Shown here: one piece after another, positions 1 through 5,499 of the stretch | Layout of the letters: each line of letters opens with the position of its first letter | Numbering within the stretch: the stretch's first letter is position 1 | Origin: JANPGR01 sp031424015 | Lineage (GTDB): Bacteria; Patescibacteriota; Minisyncoccia; Phycocordibacterales; UBA1006 | Direction of reading: 5' to 3' | Length of the DNA: 5,555 nucleotides | Assembly: GCA_031424015.1 (NCBI GenBank) | Contig: JANPGR010000082.1 | Coordinates: 1 to 5,555 of the forward strand | Position numbers and translations under genes: made by a program | The notes under the pieces: generated by a model | Told to the model about the DNA's origin: nothing | Databases searched by the model: none | What the model saw: the letters and a program-made list of their open reading frames with translations, nothing else

Positions 1-3
1 GTG

Positions 4-40
4 TTGTATATTTCCCCAGGTACGGTATACTATGAGTATA
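4..40 (+). promoter_or_regulatory. Promoter of the yqeY-like gene, apparently leaderless
   Basis: A -10 box TATACT lies at 26-31, with a weak -35 candidate TTGTAT at 4-9 (16-nt spacer). Only 8 nt separate the -10 box from the ATG at 40, so transcription would begin at or within a few bases of the start codon and leave no room for a ribosome binding site; none is visible. The box and its inverse (AGTATA, 35-40) form a dyad around a 3-nt centre. An ATG at 32 opens only a three-codon frame that ends in a TGA overlapping the real start. The same arrangement recurs at valS and hsp20. Promoter activity is inferred from sequence. Confidence 0.55.
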
Positions 41-489
41 TGACACAAACAGAACTCAAAGACGCAATGAAACAAGCAATGCGAGACAAGGATTCAGTCG
101 CATTGACTATTATTCGTAATGTTTTATCAACAATGATGAATGAATCCATCAATCTGGGCCGGGGACCTCAGGGTGAACTCACCAGCGACGAAATTACATC
201 TGTTATGAGACGTGAAGTAAAGAGACTCAAAGACGCAATTAACCAATTTACAGAAGGCGGACGCGAAGACTTGGCCGAAGACAACCGTGCAGAGTTGGTA
301 GTTCTCGAGAAATTTTTACCTGCTCTGATGTCCCAAGAGGCAATATTACCAATAGCAATAGCAAAAATGGAATCTATGAATGCAATAGAAGCTGACAAAG
401 GAAAATTGATCGGAGCATTGGCTCGCGATTTGGCAGGGCAGGCAGATGGGGCAGATATAAAGGCAGTCGTCGATTCATTATTCGCATAA
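40..489 (+). CDS. yqeY: GatB/YqeY domain-containing protein
   Basis: A 149-residue soluble protein that matches the YqeY family along its whole length (family members are usually about 145-150 aa). The family resembles the C-terminal tRNA-binding tail domain of GatB, the amidotransferase subunit that helps make Gln-tRNA or Asn-tRNA, but the free-standing protein has no settled biochemical role. Visible family features are an N-terminal helical part (LKDAMKQAMRDKDSVALTII), a charged middle (RREVKRLKDAINQFTEGGRED), the EKFLPALMSQEAI segment at about residues 88-100, and the C-terminal KLIGALARDLAGQADGADI stretch, which matches the usual KLMG...GKADG ending. The reading frame is open back to base 1, but homology begins at the ATG at 40 and a -10 box sits just before it, so that start was chosen. 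It is the first gene of a probable three-gene transcript; the next gene starts 17 or 35 nt after its stop. Confidence 0.92.
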   Translation: MTQTELKDAMKQAMRDKDSVALTIIRNVLSTMMNESINLGRGPQGELTSDEITSVMRREVKRLKDAINQFTEGGREDLAEDNRAELVVLEKFLPALMSQEAILPIAIAKMESMNAIEADKGKLIGALARDLAGQADGADIKAVVDSLFA

Positions 490-524
490 TTTTTTCGCCA
501 TACATAATGGCGATACAACATTCT

Positions 525-872
525 ATGGAATTTTTAGTTAAACTCGTACTCTATTCCGGCTTGATCTATATTATACCTCAATTTGTTACTGGTGTTACGG
601 TGGACGTTTTTTGGCCTACTGCTGTTATTGCAGGGATAGTCTTTTATGTGGCGAGTCATGTAGTCAAGCCTATTTTAAAAATACTCACACTTCCTATAAC
701 GTTAATAACGTTAGGGTTATTTATGATAGTGATTAATGCTGCTGTATTTTGGGGGACTGCATATTTTGTTACCGGATTCGAAGTAGCTTCTATTGGTCCC
801 GCTGTGATTGGAGGGCTCGTGGCGAGTATTGGAACGTGGATTATTTCGTTAGTGTTTCCTGATTCTGAATAG
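525..872 (+). CDS. YvlD / phage-holin-4 family membrane protein
   Basis: A 115-residue, very hydrophobic protein that matches the small membrane family represented by B. subtilis YvlD (Pfam 'phage holin 4 superfamily 2'). Four membrane segments can be drawn at about residues 4-21, 30-47, 53-80 and 88-109. The family signature is clear: the VVKPILKILTLPITLITLGLF stretch (residues 47-67) followed by an 'INA..FW' helix and an aromatic 'TGFEV' turn. Despite the name, most family members are ordinary chromosomal genes with no proven lysis role, and there are no phage genes here. The start is uncertain. An in-frame ATG at 507 would add six residues (MAIQHS), but the family normally begins with the M-x-F-L-x-K pattern seen at 525. 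Neither start has a Shine-Dalgarno sequence. The gene lies 35 nt after the yqeY stop and 7 nt before the MYG1 gene, so co-transcription is likely. Confidence 0.88.
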   Translation: MEFLVKLVLYSGLIYIIPQFVTGVTVDVFWPTAVIAGIVFYVASHVVKPILKILTLPITLITLGLFMIVINAAVFWGTAYFVTGFEVASIGPAVIGGLVASIGTWIISLVFPDSE

Positions 873-879
873 TACGACT

Positions 880-1800
880 ATGTCACGTGATAGCATTAGG
901 GCAGCTGTACATAATGGTGATTATCATACTGATGATATTTTTGCTATGGCTATTGCCAATATGTGGGCAATGCACCGCGGGTATGATATTGTGATGACGC
1001 GCACTCGTGACGAATCAATCCTAAAGGATTGTCAGATTGTGATGGATATCGGTGGGGTATATGATCCAGAGCATCACAGATTCGATCATCACCAATCGAG
1101 TTTTCAGACAAAGAGAGAGAATGGAATTCCGTATGCTTCTGCGGGACTCGTGTGGAAACATTATGGAATCGAGCTGTGTGACGGGAATCAATTGGTTTGG
1201 GAATACATTGACTCTCATATTATTCAGCAGATTGATGCTCCTGACAATGGAATATTCTTGACGAAATCCAATCATCCTAGTGGCGTGTTCGACCTAACTT
1301 TGGGGGGTATGGTGTCCCTCTTGAAACCAACCTGGAGAGAATTACAAGAAAATCCAGAGATCATTGCCGATAGGTTCTGGGAAATGGTTTCGTATGCAAA
1401 GGTGTTCTTGGGTAGGGTAATCGTATCGAGCCGAGACACCCTCGAAGGAGTCCAAAAAGTCAAAAATGCGTATGCCCAAGCTGCAGACAAAAGGATTATA
1501 GAGTTGGACGGAGATTATTCTTGGGAAGGTATATTGTCTGACTATTCAGAGCCTCTGTATGTATTGTATCGCAGAAAAGAAGGTAATTATGGAGTTAAAT
1601 GTGTACGAGCGAATGGATATCAGAGTTTTGAGACTCGGGTGTCATTCCCAATTTCTTGGCGAGGACTGTCCGGAGATGAGCTCGTCCGGGTTAGTGGGTA
1701 TCCTGATGCGGTATTCTGTCATCGTGATGGATTTCTCTGTGTCGTAAAAACACGAGAATCTGCGCTGAGCATTATTGCTGATTTGCTTGTCGCACAATAA
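880..1800 (+). CDS. MYG1 family protein (UPF0160), predicted metal-dependent phosphoesterase/exonuclease
   Basis: A 306-residue protein that matches MYG1/UPF0160 from end to end. The likely metal-binding motifs are all present: HNGDYHTDD at residues 11-19, the D56-I-G-G-V-Y-D stretch, FDHHQ at 68-72, SAGLVWKHYG at 87-96, and IDAPDNG at 118-124. This pattern is related to the DHH phosphoesterase fold. The C-terminal family block is also intact (WRGLSGDELVRVSG and KTRESAL, about residues 260-296). Human MYG1 has been reported as a 3'-5' RNA exonuclease in nucleolus and mitochondria; bacterial members are uncharacterised, so the substrate here is unknown. No signal peptide or membrane segment is seen, so it should be cytosolic. 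The ATG at 880 lies only 7 nt after the preceding stop and just before the first conserved motif. The TAA stop is built into the terminator hairpin. The family assignment is secure; the activity is inferred. Confidence 0.93.
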   Translation: MSRDSIRAAVHNGDYHTDDIFAMAIANMWAMHRGYDIVMTRTRDESILKDCQIVMDIGGVYDPEHHRFDHHQSSFQTKRENGIPYASAGLVWKHYGIELCDGNQLVWEYIDSHIIQQIDAPDNGIFLTKSNHPSGVFDLTLGGMVSLLKPTWRELQENPEIIADRFWEMVSYAKVFLGRVIVSSRDTLEGVQKVKNAYAQAADKRIIELDGDYSWEGILSDYSEPLYVLYRRKEGNYGVKCVRANGYQSFETRVSFPISWRGLSGDELVRVSGYPDAVFCHRDGFLCVVKTRESALSIIADLLVAQ

Positions 1801-1827
1801 AACCCTCTAGCCTTAGAGGGTTTTATT
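1799..1827 (+). terminator. Intrinsic terminator of the yqeY-MYG1 transcript, possibly bidirectional
   Basis: A perfect 11-bp stem (AAAACCCTCTA, 1799-1809, with TAGAGGGTTTT, 1814-1824) closes a 4-nt loop and is followed by ATTT. The last two bases of the MYG1 stop codon lie in the stem. The flanking A-run and T-run are symmetric, so on the - strand the same hairpin is also followed by TTTT and could stop the converging valS-prsW-hsp20 transcript, for which no other clear terminator was found. Confidence 0.9.
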
Positions 1828-1852
1828 TCCAATATCTTGTCGACTCTACACA

Positions 1853-1952
1853 TCGGTCTAGATAGGTTTTACAAACTTTTTCGACCTTGCAAAACTCGAC
1901 TACGTCTCAAACAGTTTCAGGTCTGCAAAGTTGTAAAACCTATCTAGTCCGA
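1853..1952. repeat. 100-bp palindromic element between convergent genes
   Basis: Two arms, 1853-1879 and 1927-1952, are inverted copies. They pair as 4 bp, one T/T mismatch, a perfect 17-bp core (CTAGATAGGTTTTACAA at 1858-1874 with its complement at 1931-1947), a one-base bulge, and 4 bp. The 47-nt centre can pair further: GACCT 1883-1887 with AGGTC 1919-1923, and AAACT 1892-1896 with AGTTT 1913-1917. The whole element therefore folds as one long hairpin. No T-run follows it on either strand, so it is not a standard terminator, and it contains no supported reading frame. Candidates are a short non-autonomous palindromic repeat (MITE- or REP-like), a small RNA, or a 3'-end stabiliser. No target-site duplication could be seen in the flanks. 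Confidence 0.8.
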
Positions 1953-1981
1953 ATACTTCGTGACCTTAGGTATTTCATTTT

Positions 1982-2440
1982 TTATCTATCTTTTACTTTG
2001 ATTCTATTCGTGCGTTCTTTATCTGTTTTTGGTAGTCGGATGGTGAGGAGTCCATGGTCTTCGACTGCTTGGGCTTTATCAATGTCGACTTCTTCGGGCA
2101 GATCCAGGTCGCGAGAAAAGGGTCCCCAAAATAATTCTTGATGTACATAGGAAATCTTTTCAACGATATTTTCAAAAGGATTTTCGCGAAATCCATGCAA
2201 AACGATGTGATTACGAGAGAGGGTAATATCAATATCCTCGAGCTTTACTCCGGCGATGTTTGTTTGGATTATAATTTCATCACCATCGTCGAACATATCT
2301 ATACTCAGTTGACCCTCGGCTGGATCAGCACTGATATAGTTTGTAGTGTCTACGTAGGACTCTTCGTATTCGTATTGTTCTGGTTCACGACCACGAAATG
2401 AATTTGAGAGTTTTGAAAAAAATGATCCAGAGTCTTTCAT
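1982..2440 (-). CDS. Small heat shock protein, Hsp20/alpha-crystallin family
   Basis: A 152-residue ATP-independent chaperone that should bind unfolding proteins and keep them soluble in the cytosol, usually as a large oligomer. After a variable acidic N-terminal arm (about 1-44) comes the alpha-crystallin domain. Its opening strand region is GQLSIDMFDDGDEIIIQTNI, followed by the AGVKLEDIDITL segment, the HQELFWGPFSRDLDLPEEVD block and the signature GLLTIRLPK (family consensus G-V-L-T-I-x-x-P). The C-terminal tail carries the I-x-I/V anchor as IKV just before the end, so the protein is complete. The frame is open up to 2536, but the extra residues overlap the prsW 3' end and resemble nothing in the family. 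The ATG at 2440 has a -10 box just upstream and gives the usual length. It lies 25 nt downstream of prsW on the same strand. No CIRCE-type heat-shock operator is visible. Confidence 0.95.
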   Translation of the reverse strand: MKDSGSFFSKLSNSFRGREPEQYEYEESYVDTTNYISADPAEGQLSIDMFDDGDEIIIQTNIAGVKLEDIDITLSRNHIVLHGFRENPFENIVEKISYVHQELFWGPFSRDLDLPEEVDIDKAQAVEDHGLLTIRLPKTDKERTNRIKVKDR

Positions 2441-2469
2441 ATAACCCTTAGTATACCACAGGAGGTTAT
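2441..2469 (-). promoter_or_regulatory. Extended -10 promoter and dyad in front of hsp20
   Basis: Read on the - strand, TGGTATACT (2450-2458) is an extended -10 element (TG-n-TATACT), and 9 nt separate it from the hsp20 ATG. A start a few bases before or at the ATG would give a near-leaderless message. A 6-bp inverted repeat (ATAACC 2441-2446, GGTTAT 2464-2469) brackets the -10 box. It could be an operator, or an RNA hairpin in read-through message from prsW that would place the AAGGG stretch and start codon next to a stem. No good -35 box is present, which an extended -10 can tolerate. Confidence 0.45.
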
Positions 2470-3161
2470 CCAAATTGGATTTCTGACTTGTGGAAAAGAA
2501 TAGTAATAATACTGAGAAGTATCCACAGGGATACAAAGAGTATTATAGAATGAAATGAATTATCACTACCAACATAAGTGTTAAACACACCATGTACTAG
2601 TGTGGCAGATGCTAATCCGAATATCCAATAGATCCACCGTGTTGGAGTGTTAAACGATAATGCTAAACCTACCCAGAGTCCATGGAGAGCAGACGATACA
2701 GAGTGCACTATGGTCGATCCAAAGAATCTGAGATTCCCCGTCATAAATGCAGCACTAAAATCTCCTACAGAAATAGGATCTATGAGATACAGAATATTTT
2801 CCATCGCTGCAAATCCCAATGCGGCAGTGGTCATATAGAGGACATAATCACTGCGATATTGTATATCGTGAATACGCAGGACGAGAGCTCTCACAACAAA
2901 AAACTTTACCATTTCTTCGATACAGGCTAGTGCGAATATGAGTTCGCCGTCAAAAAAGAATTTTTGAGCAATAATATATTTTTGAATAGGAATTGTTAGC
3001 CATAACGCAATAATTCCAGCCAAAAAAGAAAACAACAGAACCCCGAGTGATTCTCTGTGCTCAGTTTGTTTGTTAAAATACCAAACCCATAATAATGTTG
3101 GCAGTCCTCCTCCTATAATAGCCCAAACGAGAGGGGAGGATGCTATGTCGGCCATTTGCAT
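2466..3161 (-). CDS. PrsW family intramembrane metalloprotease
   Basis: A 231-residue membrane protein with about seven hydrophobic segments (roughly residues 11-29, 41-58, 73-95, 104-126, 146-168, 176-197, 201-224). The expected active-site motifs all sit in membrane segments: E82-E83-M-V-K86 (EExxK), E121-N122 in FAAMENILYL, H153 and H160-G161, and H190-G-x-F-N194. The family is named after B. subtilis PrsW, which makes the first cut in an anti-sigma factor (RsiW), and belongs to the wider EExxK glutamic/CAAX-like protease group. No anti-sigma factor or sigma factor is encoded nearby, so the substrate is unknown. The start overlaps the end of valS by 19 nt (ATG at 3161) or 13 nt (ATG at 3155, two codons later), so translation is probably coupled to valS. 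No Shine-Dalgarno sequence decides between the two starts. Confidence 0.9.
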   Translation of the reverse strand: MQMADIASSPLVWAIIGGGLPTLLWVWYFNKQTEHRESLGVLLFSFLAGIIALWLTIPIQKYIIAQKFFFDGELIFALACIEEMVKFFVVRALVLRIHDIQYRSDYVLYMTTAALGFAAMENILYLIDPISVGDFSAAFMTGNLRFFGSTIVHSVSSALHGLWVGLALSFNTPTRWIYWIFGLASATLVHGVFNTYVGSDNSFHSIILFVSLWILLSIITILFHKSEIQFG

Positions 3162-5374
3162 ACCATTAGTAGTTTGTTTTCATCGATTTTCCATTCTGCT
3201 GGCAACAGCCCCCATGTGTATTCAGTAATATGTGGCATAAAAGGATGGAGGAGTTTTATGTTCGTAATCAAAATATTTTGCAATAGTGCCTTTCCTGAAC
3301 CTGCTGTTGTATCGTTTGATTGGATTCGTTTTTTTACGTCTTCGATAACAGTATCAGCGTAGGTGTGCCATATATAATGATACAATTTTTCTGATGCGAG
3401 ATGGTATTGGTATTTATTCATCTCGGTGTTGATTTGGTTTTGGATTTCTTTGAATTCAGACCAGGTGGCTATATCACTCCCAGAGATTTGGTCTACTGAA
3501 TAGAGAGGTTCTCCACTGGTTTGCTCTAATACGAATCGGGTGATATTCCAGAGTTTGTTGCTGAATTTCGAATACGCCTTTATTTTTTCTTCGCCGAGCT
3601 TGATTGATTGGCCTGGGCCATTTGCTACGATGAGCGCCATACGTAGTGCGTCTGCACCGTAGGTTTCGATCAGTTCTACAGGGTCTTTTGCTGCATTGCC
3701 GAGGGATTTGCTCATTTTCTTGCCATCGGCAGTCAGTACCATACCGTGTAGGTATACCGTTTTGAACGGAATTTCACCTAGCAGATAGGTGCTCATCAAA
3801 ATCATACGAGCTACCCAAAATGGCAAAATATCATAACCTGTTTCGATGATGCTGGTAGGGTGAAAGGTTTTGAAATCAATAGCATCAGTATTCGGCCAAC
3901 CGAGAGTAGAAAAGGTCCACAGGCCCGAAGAGAACCACGTGTCGAGACTATCGGGGTCTTGCTCCCATCCGTCGCCAGTCGGTGCATCCACGCCACAGAA
4001 TTCCTCGCCGTCGCGCGTCCACACAGGTATGCGGTGCCCGAACCAGATTTGCCGAGAAATACACCAGGGTCGTAAATTTTCAATCCATTTAGTATAGGAT
4101 TCAGCAAAACGCTCTGGCAAAAAATTGATTTGATTTGTTGTTACAACCGCAAGCATCAGGTCTTTGAGGGTTACAGTGTCGCCAGTTGAAATTCCTGTGA
4201 TATTGGAATGCCGCATGCTGAATGGTTTGTTCACATCGATAAACCATTGCAATTTCGGCAAGGGTTCGATAATTGCTCCTGTACGCTCTGCTGTTGCAAC
4301 AGATTGATCTACTTCCTTTTCTTCTATCATAAGCCCTTGTTCTCTTATCCATTCTACTACCATTTCTCGTGCATCGAGGACTTTCTTGCCACGTAAATAT
4401 TCCGGGTATCTCTCGTCATCACAAATTTTCGCATATTCGTTGATAACAGGAATAATAGGTAGATTGTGTGTCTGTGACATCTGCCAGTCGATGATGCTGT
4501 GTGCAGGAGTAACTCCCAATGCACCAGTGCCGAATTCTGGATCAACGGCAATGTCAGCAATAACACGAATTTCTAAATCAGTATCACAAAAGCGTGCTTT
4601 GAAGGTCTGCCCGATGTATTGTTTGTACCTCTCGTCGCTCGGGTGAACCGCGACCGCACAGTCGCCAATTTTCGTCTCGGGGCGTGTCGTACTGATAGGA
4701 ATAGGGAATTCGTGGGAATATCTGAACGTGTAGAGCATTCCTTTGCGGTCTTCGTAGACAAGTTCATCATCTGATATTGTTGTCTGGCCCTTTGCATCCC
4801 AGTTTATGACGCGATACCCACGTATGATGAGTCCATCATCATACATGGTTTTAAATGCAGTTCGCACTGCTAGTGATCGCGCATCGTCCAATGTGTATGC
4901 CTCGCGTGACCAATCCACACTAGCACCCATCGCGCGAACCTGGGATACAATCGTGTCATGAGAATTCGTGGCAAATTCATGAACGCGTGCTAGGAATGCT
5001 TCGCGACCCATTTCGGATTTCTTGAGGCCTTCTTTTTCGATGATTTTTTCTACCTTTGATTGTGTCGCGATTGCAGCGTGGTCGGTACCGGGTAACCATA
5101 GAGTGCGACGACCCTGCATACGCACATGTCGAGTCATAACATCCTCAATAGTACAGGTCAGAGCGTGTCCTGTATGGAGCGAACCCGTTACGTTAGGCGG
5201 AGGTAGAACCATGGAAAATGCTGGCAGGGAACTGTCAACAACCCCTGCTTTTTCACAAGTGTCTGGATTCGCATAGTCACTGTCGATCCATCTACTACGG
5301 ATTTCTGGTTCGTAGGTGGATGGCTTGTAGGGTTCGAGGAATTCAGGAGGAATATTTGCAGTATTTTCTATCAT
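3143..5374 (-). CDS. valS: Valine--tRNA ligase (class Ia aminoacyl-tRNA synthetase)
   Basis: A 743-residue cytosolic enzyme that activates valine with ATP and charges tRNA-Val. The order is: N-terminal catalytic half with PPPNVTGSLHTGH (58-70, HIGH motif as HTGH) and LPGTDHAAIATQ; editing domain CP1 (about 190-400) with TTRPETKIGD (229-238); second catalytic part with WCISRQIWFGHRIPVW (437-452) and LDTWFSSGLW; KMSKS loop at 553-557; and a helical anticodon-binding domain from about 600. These motifs distinguish it from IleRS and LeuRS. It ends soon after HPFMPHITEYTW. Common bacterial ValRS proteins are nearer 870-950 aa and carry a C-terminal coiled-coil arm that is absent here. In CP1, the usual K-[IV]-T-P-A-H-D reads G287-V-T-P-A-H-S293, with D296 kept. 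The frame is intact. The start is supported by an extended -10 box 9 nt upstream. It is first in a probable valS-prsW-hsp20 transcript. Confidence 0.98.
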   Translation of the reverse strand: MIENTANIPPEFLEPYKPSTYEPEIRSRWIDSDYANPDTCEKAGVVDSSLPAFSMVLPPPNVTGSLHTGHALTCTIEDVMTRHVRMQGRRTLWLPGTDHAAIATQSKVEKIIEKEGLKKSEMGREAFLARVHEFATNSHDTIVSQVRAMGASVDWSREAYTLDDARSLAVRTAFKTMYDDGLIIRGYRVINWDAKGQTTISDDELVYEDRKGMLYTFRYSHEFPIPISTTRPETKIGDCAVAVHPSDERYKQYIGQTFKARFCDTDLEIRVIADIAVDPEFGTGALGVTPAHSIIDWQMSQTHNLPIIPVINEYAKICDDERYPEYLRGKKVLDAREMVVEWIREQGLMIEEKEVDQSVATAERTGAIIEPLPKLQWFIDVNKPFSMRHSNITGISTGDTVTLKDLMLAVVTTNQINFLPERFAESYTKWIENLRPWCISRQIWFGHRIPVWTRDGEEFCGVDAPTGDGWEQDPDSLDTWFSSGLWTFSTLGWPNTDAIDFKTFHPTSIIETGYDILPFWVARMILMSTYLLGEIPFKTVYLHGMVLTADGKKMSKSLGNAAKDPVELIETYGADALRMALIVANGPGQSIKLGEEKIKAYSKFSNKLWNITRFVLEQTSGEPLYSVDQISGSDIATWSEFKEIQNQINTEMNKYQYHLASEKLYHYIWHTYADTVIEDVKKRIQSNDTTAGSGKALLQNILITNIKLLHPFMPHITEYTWGLLPAEWKIDENKLLMVCKWPT

Positions 5375-5392
5375 ATACTGGATAGTATATCA
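5373..5392 (-). promoter_or_regulatory. valS promoter: extended -10 inside a perfect dyad that reaches the start codon
   Basis: On the - strand, TGATATACT (5384-5392) is an extended -10 element (TG-n-TATACT) placed 9 nt before the valS ATG, again pointing to an almost leaderless message. The box lies in a perfect inverted repeat, ATATACT-ATCC-AGTATAT (5373-5390), whose far arm includes the first two bases of the start codon. Because of the symmetry, the + strand also carries a TATACT (5374-5379), so a divergent transcript toward the right edge is possible. The sequence is nearly the same as at the yqeY start (TATACTAT, 1-2 bases, AGTATATG). No T-box leader fits in the available space. Confidence 0.6.
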
Positions 5393-5421
5393 GAAAAAAG
5401 AATATTAGAAAATGATACCTA

Positions 5422-5485
5422 ATAGCTCATAATAAAGGTTACCGAAGATCTATCGTATAGCTCACAAATCGGTTACCCTACGATC
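5422..5485. repeat. Imperfect direct repeat in the divergent intergenic region
   Basis: Two copies of the same ordered blocks: ATAGCTCA (5422-5429 and 5457-5464), GGTTACC (5437-5443 and 5471-5477) and GATC (5447-5450 and 5482-5485). The gaps between blocks differ by one base between copies, and the repeat period is 34-35 bp, a little over three helical turns, so both copies would face nearly the same side of the DNA. This fits paired binding sites for a regulator of the right-edge gene, of valS, or of both; no known operator was recognised. A CATAAT at 5428-5433 could also be a -10 box. Confidence 0.6.
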
Positions 5486-5499
5486 ATATGAATATGATC
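5479..5499 (+). promoter_or_regulatory. Candidate promoter and start-codon dyad of the right-edge gene
   Basis: TACGAT (5479-5484) matches the -10 consensus at its most important positions and lies 9 nt before the ATG at 5494, the spacing seen at the other starts in this window. A perfect inverted repeat, GATCATAT-GA-ATATGATC (5482-5499), overlaps both candidate start codons (5488 and 5494). There is no clear -35 box and no Shine-Dalgarno sequence. It could be a repressor site or simply AT-rich chance symmetry, though 8-bp perfect arms with a 2-bp centre are notable. Confidence 0.4.

Noticed and set aside
525..872. Prophage remnant suggested by the 'phage holin' family name
   Set aside because: The family is mostly chromosomal membrane proteins; no endolysin, structural or integrase gene and no attachment repeats are present.
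1853..1952. Integron attC-like recombination site
   Set aside because: The size and fold fit, but the ends lack the GTTRRRY / RYYYAAC core boxes, and there is no integrase or cassette arrangement.
1887..2141. + strand frame of 84 codons across the palindrome and the hsp20 3' end
   Set aside because: It lies antisense to the well-supported hsp20 gene and within a hairpin element, has no family resemblance and no start signal.
2460..2469. Strong Shine-Dalgarno-like AGGAGG on the + strand
   Set aside because: No start codon or coding frame follows at a usable distance; it is the complement of the prsW end and hsp20 leader.
2519..2527. DnaA-box-like GTATCCACA, as a hint of an origin
   Set aside because: A single one-mismatch copy inside the prsW coding region, with no cluster, AT-rich unwinding region or dnaA/dnaN nearby.
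2440..2536. N-terminal extension of Hsp20 to 2536
   Set aside because: The added residues are an out-of-frame reading of the prsW 3' end; the family length and the -10 box support the ATG at 2440.
5375..5420. T-box riboswitch upstream of valS
   Set aside because: The candidate promoter lies only 9 nt before the valS ATG and no T-box consensus or antiterminator stem is visible.
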